Shown here piece after piece: positions 56,858-64,000 of a stretch of 64,000 nt of DNA. Source of the stretch: Suicoccus acidiformans. Lineage in GTDB: Bacteria > Bacillota > Bacilli > Lactobacillales > Aerococcaceae. A program made the translations under genes and the position numbers. Positions within the stretch are counted from its first letter, which is position 1. Every line of letters begins with the position of its first letter. Location: assembly GCF_003546865.1 (NCBI RefSeq), contig NZ_CP023434.1, positions 1,426,001-1,490,000 on the forward strand. The letters run 5' to 3'. Below the pieces are notes generated by a model, which did no database searches, was not told where the DNA came from, and saw only the letters and a program-made list of their open reading frames with translations.

Positions 56858-57335
56858 GCAAGGTTTAAATAAATACATCCAATTCGCGCTCATTATCGCG
56901 CTCAGCCTCGTCTTTATCCTATTCACTCAACAAGTCAAAATATGGCGCTACCCTGACGCAGCCCCCATCACCGGCATGACCTTCGTCGGCCTGTTCTTCC
57001 TCTGGCTGTTCAGCCTGCTAGGCATCATGATTTCTGACTTAACCCGCAAGACCAATATCGGCTTCCTCCAAGACTTCCCTATTCTTGGCTGGGTGTCCAT
57101 TGTCTCAATGATTGTCTGCCTTATCAGCGACTTCGCCGTTAACGCCATCTTAGCCGTTGACTTCCTCTCCATTACAACACCAATTCTAGCCTTTGCTGGG
57201 GTTTCAGTTGCCAACCAATTAACCGACCTCACCAAAACCTCCTGGAAAATCCTTATTGTTGCGATTTTCGTCTTCTCAGGAGCCTACCTACTGACAACCA
57301 TCGTTGCCCAATTCGGCCTTTGGATTGCAGGCTAA
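56841..57335 (+). CDS. Small membrane protein, partner of DUF3100
   Basis: 164 residues, four to five membrane segments (ALIIALSLVFILFTQQ; MTFVGLFFLWLFSLLGIMI; VSIVSMIVCLISDFAV; ILIVAIFVFSGAYLLTTI). It overlaps the DUF3100 gene by 17 bp and has AAGGAG before the ATG. I do not recognise a named family. Co-translation suggests that it forms a two-component membrane carrier with the DUF3100 protein. A strong terminator follows. Confidence 0.72.
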   Translation: MIMANKQGLNKYIQFALIIALSLVFILFTQQVKIWRYPDAAPITGMTFVGLFFLWLFSLLGIMISDLTRKTNIGFLQDFPILGWVSIVSMIVCLISDFAVNAILAVDFLSITTPILAFAGVSVANQLTDLTKTSWKILIVAIFVFSGAYLLTTIVAQFGLWIAG

Positions 57336-57348
57336 TTTAATTAAGGTT

Positions 57349-57386
57349 AACTCCCCCGTTTGAACTATACAAACGGGGGAGTTTTT
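57349..57386 (+). terminator. Terminator of the M20D-DUF3100 operon
   Basis: AACTCCCCCGTTTG, loop, CAAACGGGGGAGTTTTT. Confidence 0.92.
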
Positions 57387-57522
57387 GGGACTGAGCGACA
57401 TAAGCCTGTCTACATTTTGCTCATTTAGAAAGTGTTTTTTTGTTCTAGGTAATACCGAGTAGTCATCAGTCATTATTTAGTGGGTTTTCTTCCGTCACAT
57501 GCGTAAAGGCTTCCACGCAACC

Positions 57523-57556
57523 AAAAAGAGCACACTCCATCGCAAAGTGTGCTCTT
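57523..57556 (-). terminator. Terminator of the metQ-amidohydrolase operon
   Basis: Minus strand AAGAGCACACT, loop, AGTGTGCTCTTTTT. Confidence 0.88.
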
Positions 57557-57578
57557 CGATACTTAATTTATATCAAAC

Positions 57579-58766
57579 CTACGCCCCTTCCGCCAAATAA
57601 TCCAAAGCATAGCGCACATGCAGACTCGCCATAATCGGCAAGGCCGCCTCATCCAAATCAAACTTTTCATGGTGCAAGCCATAAGACGTCTCCGGCGACG
57701 AGCTGACCCCGACGCGGATATATACACCCGGTACTACTTTTAGAATGTCCGCAAAGTCATCTGAGCCCATCGACGGTTCCTGATAGGTCACAACCTTCTC
57801 AGGCCCAACCACTTCACCAGCAATCCGCTGAATGCGTTCTGTCGCTTCAACGTCATTAATATTTGGCGCTGCAGCGGCATAATTACTGAAATTCACCGTT
57901 GCCCCAAATTGCTTGGCCACATTCTCAGCCGTCTCTTCAATCAAGGCTAGAAATTGCGCGCGCCTTTCGTGGTTCAAAGTACGCAAAGTGCCTTCAATCC
58001 GCGCTGTATTAGCTACAATATTGTAACGCGTCCCGGCTTCGAATTTACCGATCCCAATCACCGCTGGTTCCAAGGGATCCAGGCGACGGGCGACAATATT
58101 TTGCAAGGAGCTGACGATTTCTGCGCCAGCGGCTAAGGCGTCAATCCCTTCGTGGGGCCGGGCGACGTGGGAGCTACGGCCGTGGACGTCTATGGTGAAG
58201 ATGTCACAAGAGGCCATGGTTGCTCCAGGTACAGCAACCACAGTCCCCAGGGGCAAGGCCGGCTCAACGTGGATGCCAAAGGCGCTGTCCACCCCGGCTA
58301 AGACACCGGCTTCAACAAATTGCCCAGCACCTGCCCCTATCTCCTCCGCCTGTTGGAAGGCGATGAGAACCGTGCCAGCAAAGTCGTCTCGGTGACCTTG
58401 TAAATAGCGGGCTGCCCCTAGCAAGGCTGTCGTATGAGCATCATGCCCGCAGGCATGCATAATCCCATCTTTTTGGGAACGGTATGCATGTTCCGTTGCT
58501 TCGCGAATTTCCAAGGCATCAATATCCGCCCGCAATAAGACGGTGCGCTCACGGCCTTTCTCATCCGCTTTCTGCCCGACAATTCGTCCTAAGGTGCCTG
58601 TCTCACCGATGGTTTCAAAGGAAATGCCCCACTCCGTCAGCAACTGGCGAATAAATGCTGCCGTTTCATATTCTTGCAGACTCGGCTCCGGATGCTGATG
58701 CAAATGCCTCCGCCATTGACTCAATTGCGCCGCTTGTGCGGCAATCTCAGGTATTAACGCTGCCAT
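57579..58766 (-). CDS. M20D amidohydrolase (N-acyl-amino-acid type)
   Basis: 395 residues with LHQHPEPSLQEYET near residue 24, RADIDALEI, MHACGHDAHT near 105, EEIGAGAGQF near 140 and HGRSSHVARPHEGIDA: an intact M20D enzyme of the HipO/N-acyl-L-amino acid amidohydrolase group. It starts 18 nt after the metQ stop, so both share the methionine-type T-box leader. This places it in methionine supply, perhaps freeing methionine from an N-acyl form (inference). Diaminopimelate deacetylation is the usual alternative for this family. Confidence 0.87.
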   Translation of the reverse strand: MAALIPEIAAQAAQLSQWRRHLHQHPEPSLQEYETAAFIRQLLTEWGISFETIGETGTLGRIVGQKADEKGRERTVLLRADIDALEIREATEHAYRSQKDGIMHACGHDAHTTALLGAARYLQGHRDDFAGTVLIAFQQAEEIGAGAGQFVEAGVLAGVDSAFGIHVEPALPLGTVVAVPGATMASCDIFTIDVHGRSSHVARPHEGIDALAAGAEIVSSLQNIVARRLDPLEPAVIGIGKFEAGTRYNIVANTARIEGTLRTLNHERRAQFLALIEETAENVAKQFGATVNFSNYAAAAPNINDVEATERIQRIAGEVVGPEKVVTYQEPSMGSDDFADILKVVPGVYIRVGVSSSPETSYGLHHEKFDLDEAALPIMASLHVRYALDYLAEGA

Positions 58767-58784
58767 ACTTCTTCACCTTTCCTA

Positions 58785-59645
58785 CTAGGACTCAGCCGGT
58801 TCGTAACCATCCCACGCCGGCACACTACCTCCATTACTTTGCTCAATGAGAATTTCCGCCACCTCAGGCGTTTGATATAATTCCACAATCTTCAAATAAA
58901 GTTCCTTATCCACATCTTCCCCACGCACCGCGATAATATTCTTGTAGGCATCGTTAAACAATTCCGGCGCATCCGTATCAGAGAAAATCGCGTCGTCCTG
59001 GTTCAAGCCCGCATCATTCGCGAACCCAACATTAATAAAAGCCCCATCCACATCAGGCAAGGAAATCGCTGTTTGTGACGCATCTACCGGTGTAATTTCC
59101 AAATTCTTCGGATTATCCGTAATATCCCTCACCTCTGGCAAAATACCGGCCTCATCATCAATTTCAATCAAGCCCGCAATCTCCAAAGCGAGAAGTGCCC
59201 GGCCCCCATTGGTTGGATCGTCCGGAATAATAATTTGTGCCCCATCTGGCAAATCATCAATCGAATCGTGCTTATCCGAGAAGAGTGACAACTTATTCAC
59301 AGACGTGAAGCCAATCGACTGCAAGTCCTCGCCATTCTCCTCATTCCAATTCTCCAAGAAGACAATATGCTGGAAGGAATTCAAATCCAGTGAACCATCC
59401 GCCAAAGCCGTATTCGGCGTATTATAATCTGTAAAGAGCACCGTTTCAATCTCAATGCCTTCCTGCTCCAAAGCCACTTCCGCCACATGTTGCCACGTTT
59501 CCTCCGCGGAATCTCCCACAACACCCACTTTCACCTGCTCCCCTGCAAAGGGCTTATCTTGGGCCACAACCGCCTGAAAACCTGAAGAGAAGACCAAGCC
59601 GCCCAATACAACACTTGAAACCAAAGCTTTAACAAATTTATTCAT
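58785..59645 (-). CDS. metQ: MetQ/NlpA-family methionine-binding protein
   Basis: 286 residues. A signal peptide (SSVVLGGLVFSSGFQAVVAQ) is followed by the NlpA-family core (VKVGVVGDSAEETWQHV, LNSFQHIVFLENW, IIIPDDPTNGGRALLALE, FINVGFANDAGLNQ). The normal lipobox Cys is missing and the cleavage site looks like type I. It binds methionine or a related compound outside the cell. No metN or metP genes are adjacent. A T-box leader with ATG specifier precedes it, which supports methionine. Confidence 0.87.
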   Translation of the reverse strand: MNKFVKALVSSVVLGGLVFSSGFQAVVAQDKPFAGEQVKVGVVGDSAEETWQHVAEVALEQEGIEIETVLFTDYNTPNTALADGSLDLNSFQHIVFLENWNEENGEDLQSIGFTSVNKLSLFSDKHDSIDDLPDGAQIIIPDDPTNGGRALLALEIAGLIEIDDEAGILPEVRDITDNPKNLEITPVDASQTAISLPDVDGAFINVGFANDAGLNQDDAIFSDTDAPELFNDAYKNIIAVRGEDVDKELYLKIVELYQTPEVAEILIEQSNGGSVPAWDGYEPAES

Positions 59646-59694
59646 GATACATTCCGCTTTCTTCTATGTGATACAAGCAACGAACGTCAACAGA

Positions 59695-59980
59695 CAAAAA
59701 CTCCCGCCCCTATAAAAAGGACGAGAGTTCTACTTCGTGTTACCACCTTTATTCGCTCTACCATTGCTGATAAAACCTCAATCAGTACGGACCGCTCAAG
59801 AAAAGATCGATACTGTGGCGTACGTAACGGGCGCTTCCGTTCACCCCTCTTGACTGATCAATCGGAGTGACCGCTCAGTGGCCATTTTCGGTTGAACATC
59901 CCTTACTTGCTTTCACCAAGCGCAAGCTCTCTACAAAGTTCGTTCCACTTACTTTCCACGTCATTGCGTTTCATCTGTTA
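59695..59980 (-). promoter_or_regulatory. T-box leader, predicted methionine specifier
   Basis: Minus strand: AGTA S-turn, AGAGA bulge, GGTGAAAG apex, specifier loop CGAAA-ATG-GCC with ATG at 59883-59885, T-box sequence AAAGGTGGTAACACGAA, and terminator AACTCTCGTCC…GGGGCGGGAGTT then T residues (about 59695-59730). It is aligned almost throughout with the leader at 39021-39303. It should induce metQ and the amidohydrolase gene when tRNA-Met is uncharged. Confidence 0.92.
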
Positions 59981-59986
59981 TCTTGT

Positions 59987-60015
59987 ATATTACATGGATG
60001 AATAGAGAATGTCAA
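59987..60015 (-). promoter_or_regulatory. Promoter of the metQ T-box transcript
   Basis: Minus strand TTGACA (60010-60015), 17-nt spacer, TAATAT (59987-59992). Confidence 0.82.
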
Positions 60016-60389
60016 GAGGGAAATGAGTTAACTTTAATTCTCCAAGGCAAAAAAACATCGGAGATACCTTCATATGAACTCAACTTCGAAGGAAAGTATT
60101 TACTTTCATCCACATTGTCCCCAAGCCTCAAACAGGAAAAAACTCATATATGTAACACAAGCATCACCCCATCATCTTCCATCCATATCAAAAAGCAGAT
60201 TTACCTTAATTTTTTAAGTTAACCATAATTATATTGTGAAAAATCTCATCTAATTATTCTATATCGCTCCTACCAGCATCAGACTTTCCCAAAAAACTTG
60301 GTATTTTTATTTTCTATATAATGCTTATCATTTCATATCCTTTCTAAACAATGTTACAATAGGGCTATCATGAGTAAAGGAGCAATTCT
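60016..60389 (+). promoter_or_regulatory. Intergenic region with Rex-like site and promoter of the PplA-like gene
   Basis: No gene seen. TTGTGAAAAATCTCATCT (60234-60251) has a full Rex-type left arm and a degenerate right arm. A -10 TACAAT (60355-60360) with TTTCAT (60331-60336) 18 nt upstream may be the promoter. AAAGGAG lies 7 nt before the ATG at 60390. Confidence 0.45.
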
Positions 60390-61436
60390 ATGAAAAAAAC
60401 TCGTTTAATGTCTATGGTGCTCTTATCTGCTAGCGCTTTAGCTTTAGCAGTCCCAACCCCTTCAGCTGGACCTGCAGCCGAAGCGATGACCGTGGTTCAA
60501 GCTCAAGAAGCTGGCACAAGCCTTAAATTAGGCTACCAAGCACCTCACGGTGACAAAGCCTTTGCTAGCGTTGTGGTTGCTTTAGATGGAGACACTATCA
60601 CTGATGTTGTCTTGGACGAATACCAATTCTCAGATGCGGAAGGCTTTGAAGCCGTGCCGAACGCTGATGCTGGTGTAGGTAACGGTTTTGCCGAAGGCCA
60701 AAGACTATTCAGCAAACGTGAGAACTCTGATGAGTACTCTGCGATGATGACCGAGCACGCTGATTCAACCGTTTCATACGATGATAACCTTGAAGCGATT
60801 GAAGATGCTGTCAAAGGCAAGACCATCGAAGAAGTCGAAGCTTTAATTGAAGAAGTCAATGCCCTAGGTGAAGACGGCAACATTTCTGACGTTGTCACTG
60901 GTGCAACTTTAGTGGACGCTGCTGGCTACTTACAAGCTATCGTTGACACGGCTAAAGACGGCTTCACATTCAGCTTAAATGCAGGTGCAAACGTTGAATT
61001 AGAACAAGAACTTACGCAAGGTAGCGATGAGAATAGTTTCATGCTCGTTACCGTTGCCACTGAAGACGATACCGTCCTAGGTGTTGCAATTGATGAATTC
61101 CAATTTTTACAAGGCGAAGATTGGGAAGGCGTACCAAACTCTGACGCTGGCTTTGGTGAAGGCTATGCCGAAGGCAATGTTCTTGCCTCTAAACTCGTTA
61201 ACGACGAAGCTTACTCTGCAAAGATAGCTGAATATGCTGAATCAACCACAAATTACGCCGCCAGCATCCAAGCAATCGCTGACTTTGCAGCTGGCAAAAC
61301 AGTGGACGAACTCAAAGCAGCTGTCGAGGAATTAAACGGCTTAGGTGAAGACGGAAGTGTAGCGGACGTTATTACCGGTGCAACCCTTGAGAAAGCGCCT
61401 GTTTACCTTCAAGCAATCATTGACGCAGCAGACTAA
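60390..61436 (+). CDS. Secreted protein with two FMN-binding domains (PplA-like)
   Basis: 348 residues: signal peptide (about 1-35), then two tandem domains of about 150 residues sharing the order GYQAPHGDKA/ …, DEYQFSD/DEFQFLQ, GVPNSDAG/AVPNADAG, and the flavin-attachment motifs DVVTGAT (near residue 170) and DVITGAT (near residue 325), each followed by YLQAI. This matches PplA of Listeria, the flavinylated extracellular protein that passes electrons from the membrane to acceptors. Unlike PplA there is no lipobox Cys, so the protein would be freed after cleavage or held otherwise. Single gene with its own terminator. Confidence 0.85.
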   Translation: MKKTRLMSMVLLSASALALAVPTPSAGPAAEAMTVVQAQEAGTSLKLGYQAPHGDKAFASVVVALDGDTITDVVLDEYQFSDAEGFEAVPNADAGVGNGFAEGQRLFSKRENSDEYSAMMTEHADSTVSYDDNLEAIEDAVKGKTIEEVEALIEEVNALGEDGNISDVVTGATLVDAAGYLQAIVDTAKDGFTFSLNAGANVELEQELTQGSDENSFMLVTVATEDDTVLGVAIDEFQFLQGEDWEGVPNSDAGFGEGYAEGNVLASKLVNDEAYSAKIAEYAESTTNYAASIQAIADFAAGKTVDELKAAVEELNGLGEDGSVADVITGATLEKAPVYLQAIIDAAD

Positions 61437-61450
61437 GAAGTATCATTCAC

Positions 61451-61479
61451 GCGCATTGACTCGTTCAATGCGCTTTTTT
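61451..61479 (+). terminator. Terminator of the PplA-like gene
   Basis: GCGCATTGA-CTCGT-TCAATGCGC followed by TTTTTT. Confidence 0.92.
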
Positions 61480-61500
61480 GACCTAGAGGAGGCCTTAGCT

Positions 61501-61869
61501 ATGGAAACGCATCAAGACTTTATCGACCAACTGCCAACAGCTGAGCAACAGAAACGGGTACACGAGGTGCTCACCTGGATTCACAGTAGCTTCCCAAATT
61601 TGGAGCCGGTCATCAAATGGAATCAGCCCATGTTCTCCCATGAAGATACTTACATTATCGGCCTCTCGACTGCTAAAGGACATTTATCTATTTCTCCTGA
61701 AGTGAAGGCTCTCGAGACTTTTGCAGGTGCTATTGACCAGGCCGGTTATAGCCGGGCGAAAGGAATCTTCCGCATTAAATGGGATGAACCGGTTGATTAC
61801 ACCTTGTTAGAAGCAATCATCCAATATAATATTGACGATAAGGCGGGCTATAAGAAGTTCTGGCGCTAG
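61501..61869 (+). CDS. DUF1801/YdhG-like protein
   Basis: 122 residues from the ATG at 61501, with AGAGGAGG upstream. The protein shows the DUF1801 pattern (LTWIHSSFPNLEPVIKWNQPMFSH… FRIKWDEPVDYTLLEAIIQYNI). Cytoplasmic, no membrane segment. One Bacillus member is described as a frataxin-like iron chaperone, but the family is broad and function here is open. It lies directly after the terminator of the PplA-like gene. Confidence 0.8.
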   Translation: METHQDFIDQLPTAEQQKRVHEVLTWIHSSFPNLEPVIKWNQPMFSHEDTYIIGLSTAKGHLSISPEVKALETFAGAIDQAGYSRAKGIFRIKWDEPVDYTLLEAIIQYNIDDKAGYKKFWR

Positions 61870-61945
61870 CAAAACTCACGACAAGTGTGTGCATCCTCCT
61901 AGGAAGATTAATTTCCAACTATCCCACCCTACTCTCAATATGATA

Positions 61946-61992
61946 AAGTCCATAATATTGTGTAAAATTTACTAGCACAATATCATGGACTT
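61946..61992. repeat. Long imperfect inverted repeat next to the mob remnant
   Basis: AAGTCCATAATATTGTG and CACAATATCATGGACTT form a 17-position stem with one mismatch around a 13-nt AT-rich loop. There is no long T run on either side. It may be a terminator of the relaxase gene or a mobile-element feature. Confidence 0.55.
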
Positions 61993-61993
61993 G

Positions 61994-62607
61994 TTATAAG
62001 CTGTTAAGGCTCTTTTTTTCTTCCTCTTTGAATAGTAATTTACCCCGAAGGTGGTCCCTTTTTAGATTACAACAAACAACTTTTCTTGTCTTAGGTTTTC
62101 CATTTTTGTTTAATACTTTTTCTCCTTTTTCATCTAGGATATATTCTTTTTTACTTTTTTGCCCCCATCTTCCATCTTCATTTATTGGTCTTACTATGGT
62201 CATTATATGAGCATGAATGTTTTGATTTTCCTCTCTACTTTCATCATGAATTGCTAGGTCTACTATCATTCCCTCTTTTGCAAAGTTGGTTTGAACATAT
62301 TCTTCTATGCTTAACTCTTTTGGTAAAGATATGATAAAGTTTCTTGCAAGTTGGGCATTAGAATTTTTTCAAATAGTTCTACCGAGTTCCACAAGGTTTT
62401 TCGGTCTTTATATTCTTCTGGTGCGTGATCTGGTAAATATATTTCTTTGCTAATTACTCCTTGTTTTTTGGTGTAGTCATGGGTTACTCCGTCCCATTCA
62501 TTTTTTATTTTTTCTCCACTTATATATGCTGCACTTTTGCCTTTTTCTCTTGATATTATGTTTACTGAAAAATGAAACTGTCTGCCATTTTTATCACTTC
62601 CTTTCAT
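61994..62607 (-). pseudogene. MobA/MobL-family relaxase, frameshifted and truncated
   Basis: Begins at ATG 62607 (KGSDKNGRQFHFSVNIISRE, then SAAYISGEKI, typical MobA/MobL start). Near 62350 the frame shifts, and continues as FIISLPKELSIEEYVQ with the metal-binding HUH-type motif NIHAHIM. It stops at 61994, well short of a full relaxase. It is a relic of a mobilisable plasmid or integrated element. The coding is AT-rich compared with the flanking chromosome. Confidence 0.8.
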
Positions 62608-62793
62608 TTTTTGTTGTTTTAGGTGGAGGCTTAATAGTTTTTTTTATATCCACTTTGTGAATGAGCGTTTTGAAATGATAGAATTAAAAAAAGCAGACTA
62701 CTGAATTAATTTTGTTGTTTCAGTATGTCGGCTTAATTGTTACTTTCATTTCAAATTTTAAAAGCCAAGGGCGAGCGTTAGCGAGTTTATTTA

Positions 62794-64000
62794 GGTTCTA
62801 AAATAAATACGGTTGATGGAAATTTCTCGACCGTTTTTAAGTGCAAAAAACGCAGATGTTCTTTAATATTAAAGTTGACCCAATAATAAAGGAGAACATC
62901 TACGTATGAATCATTTTATCGAAAAAACCTTCCAATTAAAAGACAAAAACATTGAAATCGATATGGATTATTGTGAAGAGATAGAATTCAAAGGGCGAAC
63001 ATCGCTCTTTTATCGAGGAACATTGGCATATAAACCGGAGGCTTGTCCTCATTGTGGCATTGCCAATAATGATTATGTCATTGTCAGTAATGGAAAACGC
63101 TCCTCTCGTCTGACATTAACAGCCAAATCAGGCTTACCTGCTTACTTAATCCTAGCTAAGCAACGCTTTTTATGCAAAGCCTGTGGGCGGTCATTTACAG
63201 CGAAGACATCCATCGTTAATCCTGACTGCTATATTACGAATCAAGTCAAACAACAGATTATGGACCGCGCCACAAGAGTCACTTGTGAAACAGATATCGC
63301 CAAAGATACTTTTGTATCACCAAATACAGTCCGACGGGTGATTCATGAAACCGCTCGAGCTATTCGAATACGGTCCACTGAACAGTTGCCTAAGCATCTA
63401 TCCTTTGATGAATTTAAAAGCGTTAAGTCGGTTAAAGCAGCGATGAGCTTCATCTGTTGTGATACACTGTCACATAAAATCGTAGATGTGGTCGAAGACA
63501 GAAAAACACACTCACTCAGTGCTTATTTCTCAAGGTTTAGTCGCCAAGCACGTTACCAAGTTCAAACCATTACGATAGATATGTACGAACCATACATGCA
63601 CCTGGCAAAGCGATGGTTTCCAAATGCAAAGATTATTCTTGATCCGTTCCATTTAATTCAAGCCTTAAATCGCGAATTAGATCGGACACGAATTCGTTAC
63701 ATGAACGAGGTTCGTTATAAAGATTCAAGACTCTATAATAAACTTAAGCGTTATTGGAAATTAATACTCAAACCAAAAAGCGACTTAATGTCTACTGAAT
63801 ACCATCGCTTCCCACTGTTTGATTGGTTAACCAATACTCGTAGCATTGTGGACTATCTCATTCAGCACGACGACGTCTTGAAGGATACCTATCAAATGGT
63901 GCATCAATTGGGCGATGCCTTAAGGGATAGGAACTGGCAACGATATCAAGAGATTTTGGCACAAAGCCGGTCCATGACACTTTCAAAAGGCTTAAGGCGT
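62794..64000 (+). mobile_element. ISL3-family element, right end off window
   Basis: The left end is probably near 62794 (GGTTCTAAAATAAATACGG), 112 bp before the transposase start. The right end and target duplication are beyond the window. Confidence 0.7.
62906..64000 (+). CDS. ISL3-family transposase, C-terminus off window
   Basis: 365 codons are open from the ATG at 62906 (AAAGGAG upstream) to the edge. An N-terminal zinc-binding region has CPHC and CKAC near residues 49-90, followed by a helix-turn-helix (DTFVSPNTVRRVIHE) and the ISL3 catalytic core (LSFDEFKSVKS, ITIDMYEPYMHLAKRWFPNA, LDPFHLIQALNRELD). Full ISL3 transposases have about 400-430 residues, so most is present. No lesion is seen. 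Confidence 0.92.
   Translation, partial: MNHFIEKTFQLKDKNIEIDMDYCEEIEFKGRTSLFYRGTLAYKPEACPHCGIANNDYVIVSNGKRSSRLTLTAKSGLPAYLILAKQRFLCKACGRSFTAKTSIVNPDCYITNQVKQQIMDRATRVTCETDIAKDTFVSPNTVRRVIHETARAIRIRSTEQLPKHLSFDEFKSVKSVKAAMSFICCDTLSHKIVDVVEDRKTHSLSAYFSRFSRQARYQVQTITIDMYEPYMHLAKRWFPNAKIILDPFHLIQALNRELDRTRIRYMNEVRYKDSRLYNKLKRYWKLILKPKSDLMSTEYHRFPLFDWLTNTRSIVDYLIQHDDVLKDTYQMVHQLGDALRDRNWQRYQEILAQSRSMTLSKGLRR

Overview
The window looks like the chromosome of a low-GC Gram-positive bacterium of the order Lactobacillales, plausibly Aerococcaceae or a close relative (inference). The signs are strong AGGAGG-type ribosome sites, TTGACA/TATAAT promoters, two T-box leaders, PTS sugar operons with cre-like and LacI-type operators, IS30, IS66 and ISL3 elements, and many secreted flavoproteins. 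Gene decay is heavy: at least ten loci are truncated, frameshifted or carry in-frame stops.

Layout. 1-1.5 kb: a cytoplasmic FMN/FAD reductase running off the left edge. 1.6-4 kb: insertion-sequence debris and a group II intron (IIC type) with a broken reverse transcriptase. 4-8.4 kb: an alpha-glucoside PTS operon (EIICB, GH4 6-phospho-glucosidase, RpiR regulator, EIIA). 8.5-10.5 kb: a secreted flavin reductase. 10.6-20.2 kb: two sucrose systems; in the first, scrA carries an in-frame stop, while the second (scrR, scrA, scrB, scrK) is intact. 20.2-21.2 kb: debris and an internally deleted IS30. 21.4-26.5 kb: a PotABCD-type transporter with an amidohydrolase. 27-29.1 kb: 5'-truncated aldehyde dehydrogenase and amidase genes, head to head. 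29.1-31.6 kb: an intact IS66-family element with an 8-bp target duplication, inserted in a composite intergenic repeat. 31.7-42.6 kb: two more secreted flavin reductases, a GDPD protein, a P1B-4 metal ATPase and a T-box-controlled symporter. 42.7-50 kb: a DUF4349 lipoprotein, a frameshifted fabK, a formate channel, an M20 peptidase, hutG and gltS. 50.1-51.5 kb: relics of a two-subunit protocatechuate-type intradiol dioxygenase. 51.7-57.3 kb: an orphan solute-binding protein, a broken ABC-2 permease, and an M20D/DUF3100 operon. 57.5-61.9 kb: metQ with an M20 amidohydrolase under a second T-box, and a PplA-like double-FMN secreted protein. 62-64 kb: a broken MobA/MobL relaxase and an ISL3 transposase running off the right edge.

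How it works together. Sugars enter by PTS and are cleaved inside the cell. Electrons could leave by flavin-based extracellular electron transfer: three secreted FMN/FAD reductases and one two-FMN carrier are encoded here, but the membrane part (Ndh2, EetAB, ApbE/FmnB) is not in view. Amino-acid supply includes two transport loci whose T-boxes both read as methionine (ATG) specifiers. The least explained feature is a composite, hairpin-rich repeat of about 300 bp present three times, plus a solo tail unit, between 29 and 45 kb.
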